Below, piece after piece: positions 27,981 through 36,656 of a DNA stretch of 64,000 bases; positions within the stretch are counted from its first letter, which is position 1; each line of letters starts with the position of its first letter. The stretch is from an uncultured Flavobacteriaceae bacterium. Lineage in GTDB: Bacteria > Bacteroidota > Bacteroidia > Flavobacteriales > Flavobacteriaceae. The notes under the pieces are model-generated. The model had not been told where the DNA came from and ran no database searches. It saw nothing but the letters and a program-made list of their open reading frames with translations. The DNA is taken from assembly GCA_947494205.1 (NCBI GenBank), contig CANLUH010000003.1, forward strand, positions 310,001-374,000, read 5' to 3'. The position numbers were made by a program, and so were the translations under genes.

Positions 27981-30803
27981 ATGAAAAAAAGTATTTTTAT
28001 TTTTTTATTCGGAATGTTTTCAACGTTAACAGCACTTGCGCAAAGTACGGTTGTTAAAGGAAGCGTTAAAGATGCGGTGACAGACGAACCCATTCCAAAT
28101 GTTACGATTACTGTTGAAGAAACAGGACAAACAGAAACAACAGACGGCTTAGGACAATTTATGTTCAAAGAAGCTGTACCTTTTGGAGAACAAGTGCTTA
28201 AAATCTCTAAAACAGGATTTCTTACTAAAAGATATCCTATTGTTGTTAACGAGGGACAAACAGTAGACATTCAAGACATGACACTTGAAGCAGATTTAGG
28301 AAGTCAGCCAGATTTGTTTACTATTACACTATCCGATGACGAGTTAAGTGATGATTCTGCTGGTTCAGATAATATCTCAGGATTATTATCAGCGTCTAGA
28401 GACGTATATCAAAGAACAGCAGCATTTGAATTTAGTTCATCATTTTTTAGAGTAAGAGGACTAGATTCAGATAACGGTACTGTTTTAATTAATGGTATAG
28501 AAATGAACAAATTCGACACAGGAAGACCACAATGGAGCAACTGGGGAGGATTAAATGATGCTGTAAGAAACCAAGAGTTCACCATGGGATTAAAACCATC
28601 TGCATATACTTTTGGAGGCGTTTTAGGTTCTACTAACATTAATACAAAAGCTTCTGCTTACAGAGAAGGAGGACAAGTAACGTACTCATCTTCTAATAGA
28701 AGTTACACTAACCGTTTAATGGCTAAGTATTCTTCTGGTTTAATGGAAGATGGTTGGGCATATACAATTATGGCAAGTAGACGTTGGGGTAACGAAGGAT
28801 TTCAAGACGGAACACTTTACGATGCTAACTCATTCTTTGCTTCTGTAGAAAAGAAATTTAACGATAAACATAGTTTAAACTTCACTTCTATATATGCGCC
28901 AAATAGAAGAGGGCGTTCTTCTGCAAGTACACAAGAAGTTTACGACTTAAAAGGTATTAAATACAACGAATTTTGGGGGTATTTAGATGGAGAGAAAAGA
29001 AATTCAAGAATAAGAGAAGTAATAGAACCAGTATTAATGTTAAATCATACTTGGGATATCTCTTCTAAAACAGCTTTAAATACAAATGTATCATACCAAT
29101 TTGGGAAAAGAGGAAGTAGTCGTATAGACAATGCTTCTGGAGCAAACCCAAGTCCTGCATACTACCAAAATTTACCAAGTTTTTATTTAGCAGATGACGA
29201 TGGACCAGACTTTTCAGGAGCTTTTGGAGCACAACAGCAATTTGTAAATGATGGACAATTAAACTGGAATAACTTATTTATAGCCAACGATTCTAGAAAC
29301 CTTTCTGGAGATACTGCGGCTTATGTATTTTATGAAGATAGAACAGACGATAAAACGTTAACAGTTAATACCATTTTTAATACAGAAATAAACGAAAATA
29401 TCGTTTTAAATGCAGCTGTTAATTACAGACGTTTACGCTCGGATAACTTTGCTGAAGTCATTGATTTATTAGGTAGCCAAGTAGGAGCGTCTAATGTAGA
29501 TAATTTTGATGGATTTCAATTTGATTTATTAAACCCTAATAGAGTAGTACAAGAAGGAGATAAATATAGATACCACTTTAAAATAGATGCTAATGAATTA
29601 TCTAGTTTTGCACAAGCACAATTTAAGTATAGTAAAATAGATTTCTATTTAGGCGCAAGTGTAACAAAAACAGATTACCAAAGAGAAGGTATATTTCAAA
29701 ATGAGGCAAATGTAACTTTTAATACTAATAGGGATATTACTTTAGATAACTCTTCTGGTAAAGGTGATAAATTAGAATTTACTGGTATTGGTGCTAAACT
29801 AGGTTTTACTTATAAGATATCTGGTAAACATTTAATAGATGTTAATGCAGGATATTTAACTCAGGCACCTTCTATTAGAAATACGTATACTAATTCAAGA
29901 GCTAATCATGATTATGTAGGTGTAAGTAATTTAGAAAGAATAGACAATGTAGCTAGCATTACGGAAGAAAAAATCAGCTCTGCAGATATTAGTTATATCT
30001 TCCGTTCTCCAATAGTAAATGCAAGGTTAACTGGTTTTTATACAAAAATAGAAGATGCAAATGAGGTGTCGTTTTATTTCGCAGATGGAATTCAAGGTTT
30101 TACAAATGTTGATAATAATACGGCTGTACAAAGTGAATTTATATCAGAAGTTTTACAAGGTGTTAATAAAAAACATATAGGAGCCGAATTAGGTATTGAA
30201 GCACAAGTTACTCCAACTATTAAATTAAAAGGAGCGGCTTCTTTTGGTCAATATACTTATGATAATAACCCTAATTTATATTTGTCGGCAGATAGACAAA
30301 CGGTAGCATTTGGTGAAGCAAACTTAAAAGACTATAAGTTAGCTGGAGGTCCACAACGTGCTTATTCAGTTGGATTTGAATACAGAGATCCCGATTATTG
30401 GTGGGTTGGTGCTACAGCCAATTTCTTTTCTAATACTTATGTAGACGTTAGTCCAATTACAAGAACTGAAAATTTTTATAGAGATGTAGATAATTTACCT
30501 TTTTCAGACTACGACCCAGAGTTAGCTCGTGAGCTATTAAAACAAGAAGAGTTTGATGACTACATGGTTATCAATTTAATAGGAGGAAAATCTTGGAAAG
30601 TTGGTAAAAACTTTGTAGGTTTCTTTGCTAGTGTAGGTAACTTATTAGATAAAGAATACAGAACTGGTGGTTTTGAACAAGGTAGAAATGCTAATTATAG
30701 AGAGCTAAGAGATGATAGAAGTAACCCAAAACGCGTATTTGGATCTAAATACTGGTATGGTCGTGGTGCTAACTACTTTGTAAACGTTTATTACAGATTT
30801 TAA
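27981..30803 (+). CDS. TonB-dependent receptor with carboxypeptidase-like N-terminal domain
   Basis: The 940-residue outer-membrane receptor has a signal peptide (1-21, ending ALAQ), a carboxypeptidase regulatory-like domain (about 23-105), a plug with FFRVRGLDSDNGTVLINGIE and WSNWGGLND, and a barrel ending in FVNVYYRF. It is only distantly like the receptor at 21947. It is followed 37 bases later by a DUF5689 lipoprotein and preceded divergently by a secreted EEP nuclease/phosphatase. From memory this trio recurs in Flavobacteriia, which suggests uptake of a nucleotide- or phosphoester-containing ligand (inference). Confidence 0.92.
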   Translation: MKKSIFIFLFGMFSTLTALAQSTVVKGSVKDAVTDEPIPNVTITVEETGQTETTDGLGQFMFKEAVPFGEQVLKISKTGFLTKRYPIVVNEGQTVDIQDMTLEADLGSQPDLFTITLSDDELSDDSAGSDNISGLLSASRDVYQRTAAFEFSSSFFRVRGLDSDNGTVLINGIEMNKFDTGRPQWSNWGGLNDAVRNQEFTMGLKPSAYTFGGVLGSTNINTKASAYREGGQVTYSSSNRSYTNRLMAKYSSGLMEDGWAYTIMASRRWGNEGFQDGTLYDANSFFASVEKKFNDKHSLNFTSIYAPNRRGRSSASTQEVYDLKGIKYNEFWGYLDGEKRNSRIREVIEPVLMLNHTWDISSKTALNTNVSYQFGKRGSSRIDNASGANPSPAYYQNLPSFYLADDDGPDFSGAFGAQQQFVNDGQLNWNNLFIANDSRNLSGDTAAYVFYEDRTDDKTLTVNTIFNTEINENIVLNAAVNYRRLRSDNFAEVIDLLGSQVGASNVDNFDGFQFDLLNPNRVVQEGDKYRYHFKIDANELSSFAQAQFKYSKIDFYLGASVTKTDYQREGIFQNEANVTFNTNRDITLDNSSGKGDKLEFTGIGAKLGFTYKISGKHLIDVNAGYLTQAPSIRNTYTNSRANHDYVGVSNLERIDNVASITEEKISSADISYIFRSPIVNARLTGFYTKIEDANEVSFYFADGIQGFTNVDNNTAVQSEFISEVLQGVNKKHIGAELGIEAQVTPTIKLKGAASFGQYTYDNNPNLYLSADRQTVAFGEANLKDYKLAGGPQRAYSVGFEYRDPDYWWVGATANFFSNTYVDVSPITRTENFYRDVDNLPFSDYDPELARELLKQEEFDDYMVINLIGGKSWKVGKNFVGFFASVGNLLDKEYRTGGFEQGRNANYRELRDDRSNPKRVFGSKYWYGRGANYFVNVYYRF

Positions 30804-30840
30804 AAAAAGAAAAGAAAAATATTATATAAAACAATAAATT

Positions 30841-32256
30841 ATGAGTAAAACAAATAAATTTTTAGCGTTAGCACTAGGATTAGTAACTATGCTATTTGTA
30901 AATTCATGTGTTGAAGATGACGATTATACAGTACCAGAAGTTTTAGTACCAACTGTTAACCCAGCAGATTTTGGAACTAAAACTACATTTGCTGCTGTAA
31001 TTGCAAGATATAATGATGCTGTTGCCGATGGAGACGATGTTGGAACATGGGAGTTTGATGCACCATTATACATAGAAGGTTATGTGATTTCTAGTGATGC
31101 AAGTGGAAACTTCTTCGAAGAAATTATTATACAAAACTCGACAGACGAAAACGATGCTGCTGGAGATGCAAGAACAGGTTTAAAAGTTGAAATTAACCAA
31201 AGAGATTTAGCTAATTTTTACAACTACGGACGTAAAGTTTATGTAAGATTAAATGGTTTAGCAGTAGGACTTTCTAATGGAGTATACACTTTAGGTAGAG
31301 CAGATGGAACAAGTTTAGAGCAATTAGAGCCATTTGAGTATCAAAATTTTGTTATTAGAGATCCAGAAGTAGCAACATTAACTCCAAAAACGTTAGCTAT
31401 TGGAGATTTAACAGCACAAGATGAAAATACATTAGTAAGATTTGAAAACAGTCAAGTTGTTAAAAATGAGATGGACTTAACTTATGCAGGAGAAGTATCT
31501 GATCAGTTTGATGGTTTTAGAACTATAGAAAGCTGTGATGATAGTGCAACAATTACATTACAAACAAGTACGTTTGCAGATTTTAAATCATTTCCAGTAG
31601 CTCAAGGTGTAGGTTCTATAACAGGAATTTACAGTAGAGATTTCGGAGATGATTTCGATGTATTAATTGTTAACAATACAAACTCTATTAGCTTTACGAG
31701 CCCAGATAGATGTGATCCTATTGTTTTAGAATGTGACGACCCAGTATCTACTGCATTTACAGTATTCGAAGAAGATTTTCAATCAATTACTAACGAAGCA
31801 CAATTAGATACTATGGGATGGACAAACATTAATGTATCTGGAGGTAGCGAGCGTTACGAAGACAGTTCATTTAGTGGAGATAGATACATGAAAATATCTG
31901 CATTTGGTACAGGAGAAAACCCATTAGAAGCTTGGTTAGTAACACCAGCAATTAACTTAGATAGTACAACCGGAGAAGAATTAACATTCGAAATTTCTGC
32001 TAACTTCGAAACAGGAACTGTATTAACAGCACTTATTACAGAAAACTTTACAGGAGATGTAACTACAACAGAGTGGATAGAATTAGAAGCTAACATCCCA
32101 GTTGGTGGAGGAGGATTTGGTTCTTTCGTAGCCTCTAACATTAATATCTCTTGTTTAAGTGGAGATGTTCACGTTGCCTTTAAATATTTAGGAGCAGACG
32201 GTGGAGCAGAAACAAGATACCATATAGATGATATTAAAGTAACTGGACAGAACTAA
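30841..32256 (+). CDS. DUF5689 lipoprotein with C-terminal choice-of-anchor J-like domain
   Basis: The 471-residue product has a lipoprotein signal (lipobox FVNSC, C23), a DUF5689 domain (about 40-285, an OB-like fold region with YIEGYVISSDASGNFFEEII), and a C-terminal jelly-roll-like domain (about 305-470, with MGWTNINVSGG, EAWLVTPAINLD and VAFKYLGADGGAETRYHIDDIKV). It should sit on the cell surface with the preceding receptor. The jelly-roll domain is shared in type with the lipoprotein at 24514, indicating parallel roles of the two loci. A strong terminator follows. Confidence 0.85.
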   Translation: MSKTNKFLALALGLVTMLFVNSCVEDDDYTVPEVLVPTVNPADFGTKTTFAAVIARYNDAVADGDDVGTWEFDAPLYIEGYVISSDASGNFFEEIIIQNSTDENDAAGDARTGLKVEINQRDLANFYNYGRKVYVRLNGLAVGLSNGVYTLGRADGTSLEQLEPFEYQNFVIRDPEVATLTPKTLAIGDLTAQDENTLVRFENSQVVKNEMDLTYAGEVSDQFDGFRTIESCDDSATITLQTSTFADFKSFPVAQGVGSITGIYSRDFGDDFDVLIVNNTNSISFTSPDRCDPIVLECDDPVSTAFTVFEEDFQSITNEAQLDTMGWTNINVSGGSERYEDSSFSGDRYMKISAFGTGENPLEAWLVTPAINLDSTTGEELTFEISANFETGTVLTALITENFTGDVTTTEWIELEANIPVGGGGFGSFVASNINISCLSGDVHVAFKYLGADGGAETRYHIDDIKVTGQN

Positions 32257-32316
32257 TAACTGTTTTATAATATTATATATAAAAACCTGCTAGAGCTTCT
32301 AGCAGGTTTTTTTAGT
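32252..32316 (+). repeat. Terminator-containing direct repeat, copy 1
   Basis: This segment begins ACTAATAACTGTTTTATAAT and ends with the terminator hairpin. It matches 32748-32813 at most positions, including about 30 bases upstream of the hairpin that are not part of the stem, so the likeness is not only due to the hairpin. Confidence 0.75.
32281..32313 (+). terminator. Intrinsic terminator, first copy of a duplicated cassette
   Basis: AAAAACCTGCTAGA (32281-32294) pairs with TCTAGCAGGTTTTT (32298-32311), loop GCT, then more T. About 65 bases around it (32252-32316) are repeated nearly identically at 32748-32813. Confidence 0.88.
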
Positions 32317-32351
32317 TTAGAATTTTAATATTCAAGACACATTGTGTATTT

Positions 32352-32726
32352 ATGAAGAATTTGTTTGAAAAGGAATTAGGTTTTTTAAAATTACATATTG
32401 AAGATTCTCTGTCTATAGATGATATTGAAGAGATAAGAGTTTTAAAGATGTTTAATTACAGTAAATTAGAAGCTTTAAAAAAAAGAACTCTATACTCATT
32501 ACTTTTTATTTCCAATGATTTAATAGCTTATAAAACCAGTTATGTGGTGTTTTATTCAATTAAATTAAAATCTTCAAGAGCTATTTATCTAATAGGACTT
32601 TCTATCAAGTATTTAGAAAATGGAACTAAAGCAGAACAAAGGATTTATTTCGATAAAATAACAAGACTAAACTATTGGTTGATACAATCTAAATATAATA
32701 TAACCAAAACTAGGTTATTAGATTAA
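32352..32726 (+). CDS. Hypothetical protein between duplicated terminators
   Basis: The 124-residue product is not recognised. It is mostly helical with many lysines and tyrosines, has no signal peptide, and no convincing membrane segment (the stretch TLYSLLFISNDLIAY is only moderately hydrophobic). No catalytic motif stands out. It lies alone between two almost identical terminators (32281-32313 and 32779-32810), so it is transcriptionally isolated. A weak -7-like TATTTATG lies across its start codon. The arrangement suggests recent insertion or duplication. Confidence 0.6.
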   Translation: MKNLFEKELGFLKLHIEDSLSIDDIEEIRVLKMFNYSKLEALKKRTLYSLLFISNDLIAYKTSYVVFYSIKLKSSRAIYLIGLSIKYLENGTKAEQRIYFDKITRLNYWLIQSKYNITKTRLLD

Positions 32727-32747
32727 GTATATAAATTATAGAATAGC

Positions 32748-32813
32748 ACTAAATAACTGTTTTGTAATATTATTATTTAAAACCTGCTAGTCCATCTAGC
32801 AGGTTTTTTTATT
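32748..32813 (+). repeat. Terminator-containing direct repeat, copy 2
   Basis: This begins ACTAAATAACTGTTTTGTAA and ends in the terminator at 32779-32810. It is the near copy of 32252-32316, about 495 bases away. Confidence 0.75.
32779..32810 (+). terminator. Intrinsic terminator, second copy
   Basis: AAAACCTGCTAG (32779-32790) pairs perfectly with CTAGCAGGTTTT (32796-32807), loop TCCAT, followed by T residues. The next start codon is only 12 bases further on. Confidence 0.88.
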
Positions 32814-32821
32814 TTTACCTC

Positions 32822-33199
32822 ATGACAATTTTCGATAAATTATTCTTTAGTGTTTTTTCGCAATACAAAACCCGTTACAAGAAAAAAGCAAATACCATAG
32901 CTTTAGCGTATACCTCTGTATTACAAATAACTTTACTCTTTCTTTTAGGCTGTTTCTTTGCTGCTTTTTTTAGCCAGATGAATTATAATGCTATGTCTAG
33001 TGAAAAGGCTTGGATTGCCTTTATATTGCTTTCTATAGGCGTGTATTTTACCAATTGGTTAAAGTACAATGGTAAAACACGTAAAATTTTAAATGCAAAA
33101 TTGAATAAAAAGAAAACGCAACAATACAATATTAAAATGCTTTTGGCTTTACCGTTTATATGTGTTGGCTTTGGTTTCTTGTTTTTGCAAGCGCTTTAA
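32822..33199 (+). CDS. Small membrane protein, unknown function
   Basis: The 125-residue product has three predicted membrane helices (about residues 34-54, 64-80 and 105-124) and basic loops (KTRYKKKANT, NAKLNKKKTQQYN), suggesting an inner-membrane protein. No family is recognised. It starts 12 bases after a strong terminator; a promoter-like TATTTTTAC (32810-32818) lies directly before the ATG, so its mRNA may have almost no leader. A CCTGC-type hairpin repeat (33201-33222) follows immediately after the stop codon. Confidence 0.65.
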   Translation: MTIFDKLFFSVFSQYKTRYKKKANTIALAYTSVLQITLLFLLGCFFAAFFSQMNYNAMSSEKAWIAFILLSIGVYFTNWLKYNGKTRKILNAKLNKKKTQQYNIKMLLALPFICVGFGFLFLQAL

Positions 33200-33200
33200 T

Positions 33201-33222
33201 AGTCCTGCGAAGGCAGGAATCT
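33201..33222. repeat. Short hairpin repeat of the TCCTGC/GCAGGA type
   Basis: TCCTGC (33203-33208) pairs with GCAGGA (33213-33218), loop GAAG. Related copies occur at 52947-52966 and, degenerate, at 35966-35991. From memory this is a dispersed intergenic repeat in Flavobacteriaceae. Confidence 0.65.
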
Positions 33223-33248
33223 GCTTCTTTAAACATACAAAGATTAAA

Positions 33249-33989
33249 ATGAAATATATAATTATTATTTTCTTTCTAATTTCTACAAATGTATTTACCC
33301 AAAATGCAGAGTTTAATGCCAATATAAATACATTAAATGAAACTCTTGAAGGTGGTTTTGAAGACTTGCGTGAAAGAGCATTAGCTATGACATGGATTAT
33401 AAACGGAAAGGAATTATCCTATGGTTCTAAAACGGTATTTATAAAACCAAACCGTTTTAAATTAGATACTATTATATTCAAAAAAAATGCGAGCTCTAAA
33501 TCAGATACAATATTATGTAACATATCTAAATCTGTTAAGTATAACATAGGATTTAATACATGTTGTGGTGATTTTTATGTTTCCGATGTATATATACCTA
33601 AAAAAAGACTTAAAAAGGAAAAGAGCATTGTTAATTTTAAAATTACAAATAATGAACCTCATAAAAAATATATAGGAATTATTGAAAATGCTGGAATACT
33701 TATAGAAAAAGAGAATACAGTATATAGATTGTTTCACACATGCGCTAGTGCTATGAGTTCTAATATTTATGAAGTGTCTATAAGTGAAGTTGAAATGAGT
33801 AAAGATTATGATGAATCTTTTCAACTTCTTTGTTTATTTACAAATGATAATAAAGAAGTATCTCACGCAAATAACTATAGAAAAATAAAAGAGAAAGTAT
33901 CATTTTTGTATTTACCCTTGAATGATAATGCTTTAACTGTTGTCTTAGATTTGGAAACTAATAATTGGAAGTTAAAAAGTCAATATTAG
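33249..33989 (+). CDS. Secreted hypothetical protein
   Basis: The 246-residue product starts at the ATG 33249, giving a clear signal peptide (1-16, ending VFTQ); longer in-frame starts run back into the preceding gene and the repeat. The mature part is beta-rich with a CC pair (GFNTCCGDFYV) and a further cysteine in LFHTCASAM. No known domain is recognised. The neighbours give no clue to function. No terminator is evident before the next gene, 79 bases on. Confidence 0.65.
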   Translation: MKYIIIIFFLISTNVFTQNAEFNANINTLNETLEGGFEDLRERALAMTWIINGKELSYGSKTVFIKPNRFKLDTIIFKKNASSKSDTILCNISKSVKYNIGFNTCCGDFYVSDVYIPKKRLKKEKSIVNFKITNNEPHKKYIGIIENAGILIEKENTVYRLFHTCASAMSSNIYEVSISEVEMSKDYDESFQLLCLFTNDNKEVSHANNYRKIKEKVSFLYLPLNDNALTVVLDLETNNWKLKSQY

Positions 33990-34068
33990 ATTTATAGAAG
34001 TATTACAATTTAATCATGTAACAAAACCAATACTTGTTAGACTAAAAGTAAACCAATAAACCGAAGCA

Positions 34069-35031
34069 ATGAAAAAATATGGTATTGGATTATCTATAAT
34101 AGTATTTTTAATAGTTGGTTATTTTGTTACAGACAGTATACTGTTCGATGGTGTTAAGCCCAGACAAATAAATACAAATGGTATACAAGCTAACTATTTT
34201 ACAAAAGCGAATGTAAAAAATGAAACCACTATTATTCTATTAGGTGGTGGGCAGTGGGGCGATTTCTGGGCACAAGAGTTTGCTAAAAAAGGTTATGTAG
34301 GGTTGTCTCTGCCTTATATAGGGGTAGAAGGGTTACCCAAATTACCAGAAGCTATCGATTTAGGGTATTTCGAAAATGCTATAAAGTGGTTAAAAGAACA
34401 GCCAGAAGTTAACCCTAATAAAATAGTGGTTATGGGTGCTTCAAAAAATGCAGAACTAGCATTAGTATTGGCATCAACATTACCAGAACATATTAGTGGT
34501 GTTATTGCCTATGCACCGAGTTCGGTATCTTGGTCTAATACCGTTTTACCTTATAATTCGGATGAATTAAAATCTAGTTGGGTATACAAAGGAGAAGATA
34601 TACCGTATGTACCCATGGAAAAGTTTTCTGGAAACGATACAAATAGTATTGAAACGCTAGACTATTGGAATAATGGTTTAGCAAAAATTGAAGCAGTAGA
34701 AAAAGCGAGTATTAAAGTAGAAGATATAAACGGTCCAATACTTCTTTTTTCAGGAAAGGATGATAAAGTTTGGCCATCGACTTTAATGGCAGATAAAATA
34801 GAAGCTAGATTAGGCGAAAATAATTTTAAGCACGGATTTCAATCTATAAAATATGATAACTCTGGACATTTAATTTCTAGTCATCCAGATATAAATTCAG
34901 ACTATAGAAAAGGAACAATGCGTATTAAAGGAAAAGACTATGAGTTTGATTATGGAGGCACAAAAGAAGGAGACGCAAAAGCAAAAGCAGAGGCTAAAAT
35001 AAAACTAATGGCATTTATAGAAGCTTTGTAG
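34069..35031 (+). CDS. Membrane-anchored BAAT-type acyl-CoA thioesterase/hydrolase-like protein
   Basis: The 320-residue product has one N-terminal membrane anchor (about 5-21) and an alpha/beta hydrolase domain like the C-terminal domain of bile acid-CoA:amino acid N-acyltransferase/acyl-CoA thioesterases. The probable nucleophile is S125 in GASKNAEL, the acid D231 or D232 in SGKDDKVWPS, and the histidine H267 in NSGHLIS, so a full triad is present. The elbow reads GxSxN rather than the usual GxSxG. The family's N-terminal Ig-like domain is absent. It faces the convergent HDAC-like gene with a 2-base gap. Confidence 0.8.
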   Translation: MKKYGIGLSIIVFLIVGYFVTDSILFDGVKPRQINTNGIQANYFTKANVKNETTIILLGGGQWGDFWAQEFAKKGYVGLSLPYIGVEGLPKLPEAIDLGYFENAIKWLKEQPEVNPNKIVVMGASKNAELALVLASTLPEHISGVIAYAPSSVSWSNTVLPYNSDELKSSWVYKGEDIPYVPMEKFSGNDTNSIETLDYWNNGLAKIEAVEKASIKVEDINGPILLFSGKDDKVWPSTLMADKIEARLGENNFKHGFQSIKYDNSGHLISSHPDINSDYRKGTMRIKGKDYEFDYGGTKEGDAKAKAEAKIKLMAFIEAL

Positions 35032-35033
35032 CG

Positions 35034-35939
35034 TTAAAAGAAAATATCCTGAGCTAACCTAAACGTATTAGCATGAGCGTCTACAATCGTTTTAATATCT
35101 GGAGAATACCCACCACCCATACTACACATAACAGGAATGTTAAGTGCTTTACAAGTTTCTAAAACAAACTGATCACGTTGTTTACAACCTTCAACAGTTA
35201 AACCTAATTTGCCTAGTTTATCGGTTTTAATAACATCTACACCAGATAAATAGTAAATAAAATCGGGTTGTTGTTCCTGTATTAATTTAGGAAGTGTTTG
35301 TTTTAAAATACTAAGATATTCGGTATCACTTATATCATTCTCTAAAGCAACATCTAAATCGCTAACTTCCTTTTTAAAAGGATAGTTATGCTTACCATGC
35401 ATAGAGAAGGTAAACACAGAAGTATCATTAGCAAAAATTTCGGCAGTGCCATTGCCTTGGTGTACATCTAAATCTACAATTAGAATCTGTTTTGCTAATC
35501 CTTTATTTTGAAGATGTCTTGCGCCAATAGCTTGGTCATTTAACATACAAAACGCTTCACCACGATTAGTATAAGCATGATGTGTACCGCCAGCTATATT
35601 CATTGCAATACCATGTTCTAGAGCAAATTTGCTAGCCTTTATAGTACCGTCTGCAATAACGATTTCGCGTTCTACTAAAACTTCACTTAACGGGAAACCT
35701 ATTTTTCTAGCCGCACGTTGATCTAAAGTAATATTTAATAAATCGTAAAAATAATCAGGGTCGTGAACAGCCAAAATAGGGTTTTCATTTAGCATACGTT
35801 CAGGCTCAAAAAAATTAGCTTTTGTGCATGTACCTTCGTGTAATAACTGTTCAGGTAGCAATTCGTACTTAAGCATAGGAAAGCGATGTCCTTCTGGTAA
35901 AGGATGTCTGTAAATAGGATGAAAGGCTATTTTTAGCAA
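35034..35939 (-). CDS. Histone deacetylase family protein (class II-like deacylase)
   Basis: The product is an arginase-fold zinc amidohydrolase of the AcuC/HDAC superfamily. In bacteria these remove acetyl groups from small molecules or proteins. The zinc and catalytic motifs are intact: GGTHHAYTNRGEAFC (paired histidines), LDVHQGNGTA (D and H ligands), SMHGKHNYP and YLSGVD (second aspartate). The chosen start is TTG at 35937-35939, giving MLKIAFHPIYRHPLPEGHRF, the usual N-terminus. A longer GTG-started version (to 35981) would take its first residues from a dispersed repeat and is less likely. Confidence 0.88.
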   Translation of the reverse strand: MLKIAFHPIYRHPLPEGHRFPMLKYELLPEQLLHEGTCTKANFFEPERMLNENPILAVHDPDYFYDLLNITLDQRAARKIGFPLSEVLVEREIVIADGTIKASKFALEHGIAMNIAGGTHHAYTNRGEAFCMLNDQAIGARHLQNKGLAKQILIVDLDVHQGNGTAEIFANDTSVFTFSMHGKHNYPFKKEVSDLDVALENDISDTEYLSILKQTLPKLIQEQQPDFIYYLSGVDVIKTDKLGKLGLTVEGCKQRDQFVLETCKALNIPVMCSMGGGYSPDIKTIVDAHANTFRLAQDIFF

Positions 35940-35965
35940 TTGATTAGTCTTTTTTATTATAATTT

Positions 35966-35991
35966 GGATTCCTGTCTGCACAAGAATGACA
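35966..35991. repeat. Degenerate CCTGC-type hairpin repeat
   Basis: ATTCCTGT (35968-35975) can pair with ACAAGAAT (35980-35987) with one mismatch. It is a decayed copy of the repeat at 33201 and 52947 and lies at the edge of the larger repeat array. Confidence 0.5.
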
Positions 35992-35997
35992 ACATTT

Positions 35998-36656
35998 GAG
36001 TAAGTATTTCAAAAATCGTTACTCATTATACGAATTATCACATCCTTTGTCCTCGCAATGACGGTTTTGTGTTATTTAATTGTTCCATTTGAGTAAGCAA
36101 CTTATAACTTATTTATTTATAACCTACAAAAGGTTCTCGATACAATTCCTCATACTTCGGAATCACTCGAACTGACGGTTTTATTATTATATTCAACTTC
36201 AACATCGTACGAGTAAGCACTTCAAAAATCGTTACTCGTTATTCATCATTCGTTAATCAATCTACAGATTGCCACGTCTTTTGTCCTCGCAATGACGGTT
36301 TTGTGTTATTTAATATTCAAATTTAATTGTTCCGTTTGAGTAAGCAACTTATAACTTATTTATTTATAACCTACAAAAGGTTCTCGATACAATTCCTCAT
36401 ACTTCGGAATCACTCGAACTGACGGTTTTATTATTATATTCAACTTCAACATCGTACGAGTAAGCACTTCAAAAATCGTTACTCGTTATTCATCATTCGT
36501 TAATCAATCTACAGATTGCTACGTCCTTTGTCCTCGCAATGACGGTTTTAGTTTAATTTTAGTTTCAATTTATATGTGTTCTCGATACAATTCCTCGTTC
36601 CTCAGAATCACTCGAACAGACGATTTTAATTCGCGTTTGAATAAGCAACTTATAAC
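35998..36656. repeat. Compound intergenic repeat array, no gene
   Basis: About 660 bases without a coding region hold two near-identical tandem units, 36060-36293 (234 bases) and 36294-36540 (247 bases, the extra 13 being ATTCAAATTTAAT), flanked by partial units at 35998-36059 and 36541-36656. Each unit contains two different dispersed-repeat motifs: one ending TTTGTCCTCGCAATGACGG with an ATTGC/GCAAT inverted pair, and one running from GTTCTCGATACAATTCC to GGAATCACTCGAAC. The last partial unit runs into the 3' end of tex: GCAACTTATAACTCATTTATT at the tex stop resembles the unit's GCAACTTATAACTTATTTATT. Confidence 0.85.

Noticed and set aside
35982..36656. CRISPR array
   Set aside because: The repeat units are over 230 bases long and only two full copies exist, without regular spacers or cas genes.
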